Source: Macrostomum hystrix
Lineage: Eukaryota > Platyhelminthes > Macrostomidae
DNA length: 64,000 nucleotides
Direction: 5' to 3'
Assembly: GCA_950097015.1 (NCBI GenBank)
Contig: CATNEN010000024.1
Span: forward strand, 372,001 to 436,000
Under the pieces are notes generated by a model, which searched no databases, was not told the origin of the DNA, and saw only the letters and a program-made list of their open reading frames with translations. Made by a program: the position numbers and the translations under genes. The first letter of the stretch is position 1; every line of letters starts with the position of its first letter. Shown one piece after another: positions 1 to 10,845 of the stretch.

Positions 1-124
1 AACCACTTGACTTACTTGACTTAGCGGCAGGGGGCCTCCATGACGGACGCAGCGAGGAGGCGGCTGTTGCCGCCCATATCGCTAACCCCTGGCAGCCAGA
101 CGGCCTCCAGCGAGGCGGTGCCGC

Positions 125-650
125 TCAGGGTGGTCCGTCGGTCGGTTCCGCCGCGCGATCTTCCTCGCCATAGGCTGGGAAGAAATCAGCTCGGCCGGTA
201 TCCCGGAGGAAGTGGGCGAGCTGAGGGATGTTCTCGGGCGAGCAGGCTTCGGCAAGAGTCGGTGCCGGCCCGAGGTGTTTTAGCCTAGCCCGGGTGAAGG
301 CCGGGCAGTGGCAAATGAAATGCTCGGCGTTTTCACGGCCGGAGCAGCAGAAAGGACACGTTTCCTCAGGCACGTGGCCTTGGAGGTAGCGGTGTCTGGT
401 GAAGCAGCCATGTCCCGAAAGGGCCATGGTGACTGCTCTCAGGTCTCTGCGGTTTAGCCTGAGTAAGGCCTTACGCAGGTTACTAGAGGGGGTTGGCACC
501 GCAGCCCTGGACTGGCGACAGTTCAGGGTGCTGGACCACCTCCTCCGGTGCTGGGTCTCCATCCAGTGGTTGATGCTGGAGTTGACAACGGAGGCGGGGA
601 TCGGGGATTCCGGGCCCGGGCCCATCAGGGAGCTGGCTGCTCCAGCCTTA
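125..650 (-). mobile_element. 3' fragment of a non-LTR retrotransposon (LINE) reverse-transcriptase ORF
   Basis: Read on the minus strand, this stretch encodes the C-terminal tail of a LINE polyprotein. It has a basic, Arg/Leu-rich segment (residues like [20 protein letters not shown]), followed by a gag-knuckle-like cluster with [21 protein letters not shown], i.e. C-x2-C followed by H-x4-C. This zinc-finger-like end is typical of Jockey/R1/CR1-type elements. The polymerase domain itself is absent, so the copy is 5'-truncated. Upstream the frame runs into a minisatellite (646-945), whose hydrophobic translation is meaningless. The probable 3' end of the element lies at 1-125 and resembles the tail of a SINE family found elsewhere in this window. 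I cannot assign the exact clade. Confidence 0.7.
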
Positions 651-945
651 AGAGTAAAAAAAGTAGCGAATAAACCACAGAAGAGCATTAAGAAGAGTAA
701 AAAAGTAGCGAATAACCCACAGAAGAGCATTAAGATGGGTAAAAAAAGTAGCGAATAACCCACAGAAGAACATGAAGAAGAGTAAAAAAAGTAGCGAATA
801 AACCACAGAAGAGCATTAAGAAGAGTAAAAAAGTAGCGAATAACCCACAGAAGAGCATTAAGATGAGTAAAAAAAGTAGCGAATAACCCACAGAAGAGCA
901 TTAAGAAGAGTAAAAAAGTAGCGAATAACCCACAAAAGGACCCGA
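646..945. repeat. ~42-bp minisatellite, about 7 copies
   Basis: Units contain AGTAGCGAATAACCCACAG and AGAGCATTAAGA, with small A-run length changes. The array abuts the LINE fragment, and its minus-strand translation falsely extends that frame with Phe/Leu-rich sequence. Confidence 0.9.
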
Positions 946-959
946 ATAAACTTTAGTCA

Positions 960-1590
960 TCTGAGGATTTTGCTTCCTACGTGTCTTGTTTATTATCGAC
1001 AACCGTTTCCTATCTCCGCAGTTTATTTTAACTAGACGCATGGTTGTTATAAGGTTTTGCAACGTTAGTCATACGTTGACCGACGTATGCGTGGGTGGTA
1101 CATGGATGCGTCATAGCAATGGTCATAGGGGTCAACTTTTGATTGCATAACAAGGATTTCCCCAAGAGCAATGAGTGTGAAAATCACATTTGACCCGCGT
1201 GCTGGGATATCCCTACGCACATTGTGACGTACAGCTCCAGTGTACTAAGGTTACGCCGGGGTCGCAGGGTACTGTACTTCCGTGCACATTGTGGTGTACA
1301 AATCAATGTACTAAGACCACGATCCTTTCCTATCAGTACATTTGTACATGTATGTAACGTACGTTGATTTCTATACGCTCTTGATAAATTATACAACCCA
1401 TGTCCCAATTATATTACTTTTATATTCTTATAATGAGTAATATACATTGCATTTCCCTAACAAGTTTTATTAAATACTTTTTGTTCTTTTTCGAATTTTC
1501 ACATTACATAAGCGCATGGGTCTGATTCGCATCTCTACAGTCTATTCTGCTGTGTTAAATCTTAAGTCTAACTATTGATCCCTCTGCAGC
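960..1590. other. Intergenic, no feature recognised
   Basis: AT-rich sequence between the LINE/minisatellite and the ANK-Mab21 gene. A CTCTGCAG acceptor-like site lies immediately before the ATG at 1591 and could be a trans-splice site for the downstream gene. Confidence 0.5.
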
Positions 1591-4500
1591 ATGCAGCCCG
1601 TTACTCCTCTGCAGCTTAAACAGTCATTTAACCCGAATGACTTACAAACGTCCGCCTTGATTTCCAAGTACTGCCTCAGCGAGAGGTCTCAAATGAATCT
1701 CAAAAGCGCAGCGCAGCTTTCCGAGCTACTCTGTCTGGCTATTGATCGAGCCACGAAGCAAGGCCATTGGAACGACGCCCTGGTCCTGGCCAGGCAGATG
1801 ATGCAGTCACGCATGGATCCGCTGGCTCGCGCCTACTGCTGTGAGGTCGGCCTAACAAGAGCAGCCAAGTGTGGCCAGTTGCAGGTTAGATTGCGTCATT
1901 CTGCAGTGATCAGAATCTTGTCGACTTTAACTAGACCTGGAAAGACTTAAATAGATTATTTTGCTCGTACATATTCGTTAGCTCACTCACAAAGAATAAC
2001 AACGCCTTCTTAATTCCGCCTGGCAACACCGGCTGCACAGGTGGTAAGAACGTTCCTTCAATTAGCCAAATACTGCGGCTCGGAAACGCTCCAGCGTTGC
2101 TGCGTCGCTGCCTTAGCTGGTGCCGTGCACGGAGGCAGCGCTGACTCTGTCGATGCCATATTAAAGGGCATCGTCGACCCCAGCCTGCGTGACGCCTGCT
2201 GCTGCCAGGCTGTTAATATCATCGCGTCGCACAGGTCTTTGTCAGATTCTGGCCCTGGTTCCAGCTGGATGGTGCTGACCGAGCTAGCGGAGGCAGCAAC
2301 CAGTCGGTCTGTACGGGACCACTGCTGCGATGCCGTGCTGGCCCTGGCCAATCGGCTGACCGACGGAAGCAGTTCCACAGCGCTAGCTTGCCTAATTCGT
2401 CGTGGCCTCGTCACAGATTTTTCCAGTCAGCACGTCCTGCATGTCTTGGAGATGGAGGCCACTGTCGGATCCGTAGCCAGCCTCAGCCTGCTGCTGCGCC
2501 ATCAGCCAAACGGCAGGGTCTGCTCCGGTCTACTATGGCGCTGCATTTGCACCGGCCAGGTGTCGCTGGCGGCGCAGCTATTGCCGCACGTTGACGGTGG
2601 CCTTGACAAGTCTTATGAGCCGGACGCCAGCACCTGCTTGATGATGGCCGCCGATAGGGGCCACGACCGTCTCGCAATGCGCCTGTTGAAATGGGGCGCC
2701 TCCACCGAGCTTCAGGATAGCTGCGGCCGGACCGCTCTCTGCAGGGCTTGCCTCGCTGGCCAAATTCGAGTCGCCAGGGTCCTGCTAGCTGAAAACCAAC
2801 GCAGAGGCGGGGATGTTGAGCGACTTCTATGCAGTCAGTCAGAAGGCAGGCACAATGGCAAGTGCAGTTGTGACAGCTGCACAAGTTGCGGCTACTGTTG
2901 CGAATGTAAAAAGTTTGTGCGTGCTTGGAGGCAGCCTTCACGAGAGTCGCACGAGTGAGTTGAAGTTTTGCAGTCATGAGATATTGGAGAGTCATGATCG
3001 TACATACTACATATTCATGCATGACATTTTTAAAGCCTATTTAATATTCGCTCTTCCAACGTCATGTTTAATGGCTTCTATAGGTACACGTCAGCTCCTA
3101 GAATGGTTTCCGTACAACACCGTCTGGCCCTGCTATGGTAAAATAAGTTTACTTACTTGCATCAATCTAGGAAATAAATTCTGGGAATTTTTCTCTTGAT
3201 AGTTAATAATAAGTACAGACCCGTCCACAGCGTCAATTCTAACGATATCTCACTGCACTCTTACTAGTCGCGACGATAACGCCTACGCTGACCGTCTTCT
3301 GAGCGTTCGCGTTCACCGGAGGATGACCCAAGCAGGGTTCACCAGCGACAGAGTGGGCATTCTCTGCCAGATGGCCGATCGCCTAGAGAGTTTAGCCCGT
3401 TGCCTCCTGGGCGATGACAGGCGCATCACCGGCAGCTTCGGCGAAGGCTGGGGCAACAGTCTGTCTCAGGTTGATGGCAGAACGGCGACAGGTTCTGACA
3501 TAGACTGGACGGTGCTGCTTGACGGCTTACAGTTTCACCTGCAAAACAGCTGCAACTGTCCCACTCTAGGCAAGAGACAGCAACTGCTGCACGTGTTTCA
3601 GGGGCACGTGCCAGTTGCTGGAGAAACAGGTACGCATGTCATTATTTGCAGAACTAACTTGTTGCCATTGATTATAAATTACGAAGTGACAATGACGGAA
3701 TGCGTAAGCAGCAAAGAAATTATCGAAAGTCAATGACTCTGAAAATCATTTAGCCAGGGGAAACGCAAGTGATTTGCTCAGTATATGTTATTTTTCATAG
3801 AAAGTTGTGCGGTCTCGTTTAATCGTGTCGTGCAGGAAATGAGCCAGCCATGTCAGCGCCGGCCTGCGGTGTTCGGCCGGCCCAAGACACCTGTAGGGCC
3901 TACCGGTGCTGCAGCTCCTACTGCATCTACCGGATCGAGGATCTTCTATCGCCGGCCGAAGCAGCTGCGGCGGAGCCCATCCACCTGGTGCTCGCGGCTC
4001 GGCCTAATCGCATGAATGAACTACGCGTCAGTTTCAGCTTCCAAGAGAAGGCCATCATGCGCCGGCTGAGTACTGTTGAGGGTCAGCTGTTTGTGCTCAT
4101 CAAGTTCATCTTCAAAGTCCTAGTGGAAGCATCAGCCGGATTGAAGTCCTTCCACGCGAAGACATTGTTGTTTCACGTTTTGGCAGAGCTTAGGGACGAT
4201 GGCATAGACGATGATGATCCAGGATTGCTGATCCAACACCTCAAGATGGCACTCGATAGTATGATCAAGTTTATCATAATTTCAAAAGAGAGTGGCGAGT
4301 GCATGCCTCACTTCTTTATGCACGATGCCCCAGTCTACCTGCGGCAAGCCAGCTTTGTTGATCAGCATTCAAAAGATCGGCTTACCACGCTGCTGCTTGA
4401 CCTAAGGGCTAACATTGAGCTGAAAGTTGTAGAGCCGCTGTTTAAGCATCTGCAGTCACTGCATTCTACCATGTTCTATTTTCACCCTTTCACACTCCTA

Positions 4501-5249
4501 CCACTTCAAGCCATGACACTAAATATAAAAAGGCAGTCAGCCAAAAATGCCGACACGGTCTTGTCTGAAACATATTTGTCAGTGCTCATGTGCCTGAATG
4601 AGCTACAGGATTGCGACATCTGGGACTGTAGCGACCGGTGCAGCGAACTAAAAGTTCAAATAGAAAAACTGCCTCAATTCTGCGCCTCTGCAAAACTATG
4701 CTTGATGGTGATGACTCACCTGAAGCTTGGAAATCGTGACGAAGCGAGGCAGTTGGTGTTGAGCAACTCGGATCATCGAGTGCAGCGAGGCTGGTCTGTG
4801 CCGTTCGAAGGCGCTTTTAAAGCCATGTTTGTACCGGAAGCTGTCGACACTGACTGGGCCTTCAGATTCTGCTATGCACCTGTGAAGTCATTCAGCTTCT
4901 CCTACCTGCCTGTCTTTGCTCAGCAACTCGTCCTGCCGAAAGGCCGTCCAGGCAGCTTCATTCGCACCTATACATTAGCTTCATTAGTCTCTGGTGGAGC
5001 TTTCGATTTGAATTAACGACTGAAGAAGAGTTCGACTCGGCCGCGGTGTTTGAGGACTGGTACGAGCAGCTGCAGATGGACCCCGACCTGGAAGAGCTGA
5101 TTACCCTGGCTCACTATTCCTCTGAGGCTAAGCATTTGGAGTTTTGCCTGGAACAGATGGAAGCAATGTCAACCAGCAGAAAATTCGATCAAGAAGAGAA
5201 CCAGAAGCTGATGCATGTTCGACAGAAAATGCTTGCCATTGCTAAATAA
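1591..5249 (+). CDS. Ankyrin-repeat protein with Mab-21/cGAS-like nucleotidyltransferase domain
   Basis: Exons 1591-1884, 2041-2954, 3268-3629 and 3836-~5015 join with matching phases. The N-terminal half (exons 1-2) is helical-repeat sequence with clear ankyrin units near its end (ASTCLMMAADRGHDRLAMRL, then GRTALCRACLAGQIRVARVL). A Cys-rich stretch follows. Exon 3 carries the nucleotidyltransferase signature GSFGEGWG...GSDIDWTVLL, with the paired acidic residues of the Mab-21 fold. Exon 4 carries the helical C-lobe: LRVSFSFQEKAIM, then LKSFHAKTLLFHVL, then MPHFFMHDAPVYL. These match the same blocks in cGAS and Mab-21 proteins. The third catalytic acid could not be located, so activity is uncertain. 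Near 5015 the frame shifts by one base before a clear C-terminal tail (VFEDWYEQLQMDPDLEEL, to 5249). This may be an assembly indel, a real frameshift or an unseen tiny intron. The product may be a cytosolic cGAS-like receptor or a non-catalytic Mab-21 relative. Confidence 0.8.
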
Positions 5250-5303
5250 TTTCACAGCCCCCAGATAATTTAGTACTGAGAATTGGCTGCGATAATACAT
5301 TAA

Positions 5304-5309
5304 AATAAA
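5304..5309 (+). terminator. AATAAA polyadenylation signal of the ANK-Mab21 gene
   Basis: The first AATAAA after the stop codon lies about 55 bp downstream, in an A-rich stretch with further overlapping copies to about 5345. Confidence 0.5.
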
Positions 5310-6452
5310 AGTTTAATTAAAATCAAATCAAAATAAAATAAAAAACAAAGTATTTACACGTATATTGTCTGGTTTTCATTTTTGGTAGCATAGCATCTTT
5401 TATTTTTGCCTTTTTTCGAGCAGAAATTATTAAAATTTTAGTCATATTCTATCACAGTAGCGATTTTTCGATTGGACTCGCCACTGCAATTGCACTACAA
5501 TCTACAACAACAAAGTTTTTTATTTCACAAGTTTTCCGAGAAGGTTGTCATAGTTTTTTTGTCATAGTTTGCTACAAGAAATAAATTATCGCAGATCTTT
5601 TTCAATTGAAATCAATGCTATTTACAATAAAGTTAAATAAGAACTCCAAAGACGACTGCGTTTATATTAAATTTCAGTCTTTTGTAAATCTTATTTTGAT
5701 ATATTTTCATTTCGACAAATATTTTTGAAAAATGTCACTTTATTAGTTATAACAGCTCCAATTTTTATTAAATCTAATTCATTGCCCAAAGTAAAGTCAA
5801 ATTTGACATTACTTATGCTGGAGTCTTCTAAATCTAGAAAGAGTTAAACTGATTCCAGAATTTCTCAACAACACACAAACACAAGCAGCCAAGGCCCAAT
5901 ACCAGAGGCCGAGAGACTAGAGCGTAGAAAAGTATAAATGAAAAAGAAGTACACAAGCGCCTAGAACAAAAACAAGAGGGTTCACGCAAAGGACAAGTAA
6001 GCCAGCTAGGCTATATTTACTGTAGCTTGGACCAGATTCTGTCTGCCCAAAGGCAAATAAGTTCAATTCTAAAAAACCCTCTACCTTCCGCAGCTGGCAG
6101 GGAGGGGTTTGTGGGGGAGAGAGAAGGCAGAGACTGAATGTACTTTGCCTCATACGCTTATCGATCGCGGGCGCGCGAAAGTAAAGCTAAACCCCGGCTC
6201 AGACTAGCTGGCCCCACCCCATGCAAGCACATTTCAATCCTGTACACTTTATCGCACGGAGAGAGAGACAGACAGCCTACAGCCTACAAGGTTAGGAAAG
6301 GACAGAATATAATATATATAGCCTTGCGAAAAGCTTTGCTTACAACCACTGTCTAATTTAAGCTTAGAAGGAGACAACGCGAAAACTAAACAAATCGGTG
6401 GTAATTATATATTTTTTCAATAGATAAACTAATAAAAAATAGCTTTATCACA
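5310..6452. other. Intergenic and enolase upstream region
   Basis: AT-rich and with no coding signal. A run ending TTTTTTCAATAG lies about 28 bp before the enolase ATG and resembles a 3' splice acceptor for a 5'-UTR intron or a spliced leader. A TATA-like stretch (AATATAATATATATAG) occurs near 6303. Neither site can be proved from sequence. Confidence 0.4.
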
Positions 6453-7848
6453 ATGGCCCTGCGAAGCATCACAGCTAGGCAGATCTTTGACTCCCGTGGT
6501 AATCCGACTGTCGAGGTGGATGTGTGCACCGACAAGGGTCTATTCCGTGCCGCTGTCCCCTCTGGTGCCTCCACCGGCATCTATGAGGCAGTTGAACTCC
6601 GAGACAAGGCCAAGACTTACCATGGCAAGGGTGTCCTTCAGGCCGTTAGCAATGTAAAGGAGATTCTGGCGCCAGCCCTGCTCGCTAAGAAATTTTGCTG
6701 CACCCAGCAGGAGGAGATTGACAAGTTCATGATCGATCTGGATGGCACCAAGAACAAGGGCAAGCTGGGCGCCAACGCCATCCTGGGCGTCTCGCTGGCT
6801 GTTGCCAAGGCCGGCGCCGCCGAGAAGGGCATCCCGCTGTACTTGCACTTTGCCAAGCTGGCCGGAAATGATCAGATCTGTCTGCCAGTGCCGGCATTCA
6901 ACGTGCTGAACGGCGGCTCCCATGCCGGCAACAAGCTGGCAATGCAGGAGTTCATGATCCTGCCAACTGGCGCTTCCAGCTTCACCGAAGCCATGCAGAT
7001 GGGCTCGGAGGTCTACCATCACCTGAAGGCTGTCATCAAGGCCAAGTATGGCCAGGATGCTTGCAACGTCGGAGATGAAGGCGGCTTTGCGCCAAACATT
7101 CAGGCAAGTTTATTTGCAGCTTTTTTATATAATTTAATAAGCAAATATCGAAAATTTTATGCAAACAGGGTTTAGCTATTTTTCACCTGACCTCTAGGAC
7201 AACTTCGAAGGCCTGGAGCTGGTGAAAGCGGCCATCGACAAGGCTGGCTACACTGGTCGCATCGAAATCGGCATGGACGTCGCCGCCTCAGAGTTCTGCA
7301 AGGACGGCAAGTACGACCTGGACTTTAAGAATCCCAACAGCGACAAGGCCGCCTGGCTGACTTCTGACCAGCTAGCCGACGTCTACAAATCCATGATGGC
7401 CAAGTACCCGATTGTCAGCATCGAGGATCCGTTCGATCAGGACGACTGGGCCGCCTACACCAAGTTCACTGGCGGCGTCGGCATCCAAATTGTTGGCGAC
7501 GATCTGCTCGTCACTAATCCGGAGCGCGTGCAGACCGGCATCGACAAGAAGGCGTGCAACGCCCTGCTGTTGAAGGTCAACCAGATTGGCTCCGTCACTG
7601 AGGCCATCCAGGCCTGCAAGATGTCTCAGGCTGCCGGCTGGGGCGTCATGGTCTCCCACCGCAGCGGCGAGACCGAGGACACCACCATCGCCGATTTGGT
7701 TGTCGGCCTGTGCACCGGCCAGATCAAGACTGGCGCCCCTTGCCGCAGCGAGCGCCTGGCCAAGTACAACCAGCTGCTGCGCATCGAGGAGGAGCTCGGC
7801 GCCAAGGCCACCTACGCCGGCAAGAAGTTCCGCAATCCCAAGGCCTGA
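6453..7848 (+). CDS. ENO: Enolase (2-phosphoglycerate dehydratase)
   Basis: Converts 2-phosphoglycerate to phosphoenolpyruvate in cytosolic glycolysis. Exon 1 is 6453-7103 and exon 2 is 7198-7848, giving 433 residues, the normal family length. Expected landmarks are present in order: the [15 protein letters not shown] mobile loop, [23 protein letters not shown], the metal ligand in [30 protein letters not shown], the catalytic-Lys segment [24 protein letters not shown] and [18 protein letters not shown]. The single intron starts CAG|GCAAGT, not GT. It must be used, because removing it rejoins NIQ to DNFEGLEL in frame exactly where other enolases continue. Codon use is strongly GC-biased, as in highly expressed genes. 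Confidence 0.98.
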
Positions 7849-8731
7849 ATTCGAAGTGAACTGATTCCGTCACGCCCGGCTAGCAGTCCCAGAAGCTATT
7901 AAAGAAACACATTGCTACTGTAACGGGCACCAACCATTAGTTAAATATCGAGTTTGTCTAGCTTAGCTACTACTGTGTTGTGCTTTTTTAATTTTTCTAG
8001 CATTACAATTATAACGCGCTGCCCACACACAGTTAAAAAGGATAATTTTAAGACTATTTTGTCATACACACAAACCTTAGCTTTAGTTTGAGGTCTAGAT
8101 ACCCACTCACAGTTGATATTTGCCTATCAGAATCGGATTTCTATAGTTTATTTACACACCAATCGTCATATTATTTGTGTTTCATTCTTAACAGGTTGGC
8201 GCCCACATTTTCTCTAACCGTTGTTTCTTTTAAATATTGAAGAATAATTATTATTCTTGATAAATTAGCTAGCTAATCTGTAGCAGCTTTTTTCTATCCC
8301 AAATTCCGGTGTAGCTGTTCCAAAACTTAGCTCAAGAAAGAGTTTTCTATGCTCTAAATAAAGCTTTTTGTTCTAGAAGGCTCATTTGTTCTAAAAACTA
8401 ACACGATGCTGGAAAATCCAGCTGAACTTTTTAAATGCCATCTAGCTACTATTAGTAATATATTTTAGTTTCTATACAAACAGTCCCTCGTTTAATATTC
8501 GTAGTGTCAAGTTTAAGACCAAGACAAACTGTCATAGTCATCTCAGCATAGTTCCTTTCGTCTTTGTCAATCATCCGAAACGTGTCGCCGTAGAAGTTTT
8601 TGTCCTTGTTTAGCAAGTTGAAAAATATCAAATAAAATTATTAATATTGAATTAGACAATTTTGTGTTAAACGTGTCGCTTTAACAAAAACTAACAAGCT
8701 TGTATTGGTTTTGTCAGCCTAACTGAGAATA
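7849..8731 (+). other. Enolase 3' UTR and downstream region
   Basis: No coding signal. Candidate AATAAA polyadenylation signals lie at 8357-8362 and 8631-8636, so the 3' UTR may be 500-800 bases long. The region ends at the TA that borders a Tc1/mariner element. Confidence 0.5.
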
Positions 8732-8861
8732 AAGCCACCCAAAATGAGAATCCTGCCTACGCTGACTGCGAAGGGCCTGGCTGCGTGCAGCCTTAGTCTA
8801 TGGGCCATAGACAATAAAGGACAAGCAAAGTGCTAAAAAGGCATCCAATGTGAGAATCGAT
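8732..8861 (+). repeat. Left terminal inverted repeat of Tc1/mariner element
   Basis: 130 bp, pairing with 10421-10550. The outer end is AAGCCACCC next to a TA target site. The arm contains a short inner palindrome (TATGGGCCATA). Confidence 0.9.
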
Positions 8862-9010
8862 CGCTTTTTCTCTTCCCCCCAGCTCTCTCCACTCCTCCAA
8901 GCGCAACTCCTCCATCACTGCTTCTCCATCACCCACAGTCTCGTTGCTTTCTTGCCTATTTATCCAACACTTAGAATTAACAGAGTTCAGTCTTCACCAC
9001 TGCAATAAAA

Positions 9011-9690
9011 ATGCCCGCCTCATCTGTGGACCGCCAGCGACTCATCGCGGCCATTGAAAATGGAAGCTCACTAAGGGAAGCAGCAGCCGTCCTGCAACTG
9101 CCTGTCCCAACTGCCTATAGAATTGCCCGTCAGCATCGCCTAGAAGGAAGAACTGAGGCGCTTACTCGAGGTGGTCAACGACTTGTCAACAACTTCTTAA
9201 AGTTGATGATGAAATGCGGCCATTTCTGAACCAGAAGCTGCAAGAGAACCCCTTCCTAACGTTAAAAGAGATGGCCTACTGCATGGCTGCACAGTTTCCG
9301 GAGAAGCCTCAAGTGGGGTACAAGACGGTCGATCGGATGCTCCAAGGGATGCTATACACCCTGAAGCTAGGAACGAAGGGCAGTGACACCAGAGCGAGCT
9401 GCAACCTGCCTGAAAACATCGAGGCCCGGAGAGAATATGCCAACTTCATGCTGCACCTTGACGCCTCCGTACACATCGTCTATTTGGACGAAACTGGATT
9501 CAACTTGTGGCTACGGCGATCGCAAGGCCGTGCTATCAGGGGTCGCCCTGTTAAGCGGACTGTGACGACACAAAGAGACGACTCTTTGGGCAGTGCATTG
9601 AGGACGACTATTTTAACTCTTAACTTTACTGTATCATATAGTGTGTTCCTGTTTCCGTTATTCCATTCAAGCTATATGGCTACAAGCAGG
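9011..9690 (+). pseudogene. Tc1/mariner-like transposase, frameshifted and truncated
   Basis: The reading starts MPASSVDRQRLIAAIENGSS, with a helix-turn-helix DNA-binding region (LREAAAVLQLPVPTAYRIA). Near 9200 the frame shifts and continues as KVDDEMRPFLNQKLQENPFL. The catalytic-core segment HIVYLDETGFNLWLRRSQGR matches the second acidic block of IS630/Tc1 enzymes. After about 9595 similarity ends and the last acidic residue of the DDE/D triad is missing. Retroelement sequence begins around 9680. The gene therefore cannot encode an active transposase. Confidence 0.85.
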
Positions 9691-9692
9691 CG

Positions 9693-10049
9693 ATGAGCCG
9701 CGCGGCCGACACGCGACGAGCGGCAGCGCCACACGGCATTTCGGCGGGCGCCCGCGTGCTGCTCAGGAACCGTGGCAAGGCCAAACTGCGGTGCCCGTTC
9801 GACCCGCGCCCCTGGCTCGTCAAAGCGGTCCACGGGGATGCTTTGACGCTGGAGAGAGGCGAGGCCGTGCTGCGGCGGCACGTGACTGAGACCAAGCCGC
9901 TGCGCGAGTGCCCCTGGGAGCCGGACGAACCGCTGGACGGCCGGCCCGCTGATCCGCAGCCCGCCACAGACGGCGGCGCCACGGACGGGGCCATAGCGCA
10001 GAGGCCCCACCCCAGGCAGGCTAAGAGGCACATCTGCTATAAGGAGTGA
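9693..10049 (+). pseudogene. C-terminal end of a Ty3/gypsy-type pol polyprotein
   Basis: The GC-rich frame contains GARVLLRNRGKAKLRCPFDP, then RPWLVKAVHGDALTL and LRRHVTETKPL. This is the small beta-barrel that follows integrase in Ty3/gypsy elements, where it precedes a short basic tail. Nothing of gag, protease, reverse transcriptase or the integrase core is present, so this is a 5'-truncated piece inside the Tc1/mariner element. It is followed by a polypurine tract and an LTR, which supports the assignment. Confidence 0.7.
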
Positions 10050-10167
10050 CTGTAGTGACAGGGTCTGACAGGCATCTTTCCTGTTCCGGTTTATTTTGCG
10101 TTCCGATTTTTAAGACCCACTAAATGCGCCGCGCTTTTGACCTTTCTTTTACTCTGAGGGGGAGAGA

Positions 10168-10366
10168 TGTAGTGCACTGCGTTGCCCTCTCCCTCCCACG
10201 CTGGCATAGCGTCACGGTCAACGTGCACTGCTCTTGGCATGTAGGTGTTACGTAATGCGCTCATGACTGGGCTGCACGTCGGCAGCCACTATGTGGCTGC
10301 GACTATATAACAACTCAAATATACGGCCCAAGAGGCCACGTTCCTTACTAACTCAACGGCACTACA
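10168..10366 (+). repeat. 3' long terminal repeat of the nested gypsy fragment
   Basis: The LTR begins TGTAGTGC and ends GCACTACA, a perfect 8-bp inverted terminus. It is immediately preceded by the polypurine tract GAGGGGGAGAGA (10156-10167). A TATA-like CTATATAA lies in its second half. It is 199 bp long. No matching 5' LTR occurs in the window. Confidence 0.8.
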
Positions 10367-10420
10367 GCTAGTCATATGGATCAGAAGGTATAAAAATAAA
10401 AGAATACGACGCATAGACCA

Positions 10421-10550
10421 ATCGATTCTCACATTGGATGGCTTTTTATCACTTTGCTTGTCCTTTATTGTCTATGGCCCATAGACTAAGGCTGCACGCA
10501 GCCAGGCCCTTCGCAGTCAGCGTAGGCAGGATTCTCATTTTGGGTGGCTT
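10421..10550 (-). repeat. Right terminal inverted repeat of Tc1/mariner element
   Basis: Reverse complement of 8732-8861 with only one or two differences. Bordered by TA at 10551-10552. Confidence 0.9.
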
Positions 10551-10605
10551 TATGTAGAAGATAAAGCATGGCATCTCATATAAAACATAGATACCAGTGG
10601 CGTTT

Positions 10606-10709
10606 CTCCGGGATTATATTGAAGCTGAAATATAATCCCGGAGCGCGACTGTCTATGGGCAAACTCGCGCGCGTGGAGAGAGAAACGAGCCGGAAATATA
10701 ATCCCGGAG
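10606..10709. repeat. Hairpin plus direct copy of a 15-bp motif
   Basis: CTCCGGGATTATATT at 10606-10620 is followed by its exact reverse complement AATATAATCCCGGAG at 10629-10643, giving a perfect 15-bp stem with an 8-nt loop. A third copy, in the second orientation, lies at 10695-10709. The cluster is about 140 bp upstream of the ORF at 10846 and may be a recombinase or transposase binding region. Confidence 0.75.
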
Positions 10710-10845
10710 AAGCCCAGTCAGTGTCTATGGCCCATATCGTTGGTGAACATTTGAGGGAGAGAAGAGCCTGTTTGGCTGAGGAAGAGGGTAGAGCGGAGCG
10801 GACGAGCAAGTAACGCCCATACACAGTCAAACGCAAATCGCTAAA

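Larger units (their letters stand above)
8732..10550 (+). mobile_element. Tc1/mariner-IS630 superfamily DNA transposon, defective, with nested retroelement
   Basis: A 130-bp terminal inverted repeat at 8732-8861 is matched almost base for base by the reverse complement of 10421-10550. Both ends start AAGCCACCCAAAATGAGAAT. A TA dinucleotide flanks each side (8730-8731 and 10551-10552), the target duplication expected of Tc1/mariner. Inside lie a broken transposase (9011 to about 9690) and a Ty3/gypsy fragment (about 9680-10366) that interrupts it. Near-identity of the inverted repeats suggests a fairly recent insertion, even though the transposase is dead. Confidence 0.9.

Noticed and set aside
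125..901. Hydrophobic repeat membrane protein ([10 protein letters not shown])
   Set aside because: The N-terminal part is a translated minisatellite joined by chance to a LINE fragment.
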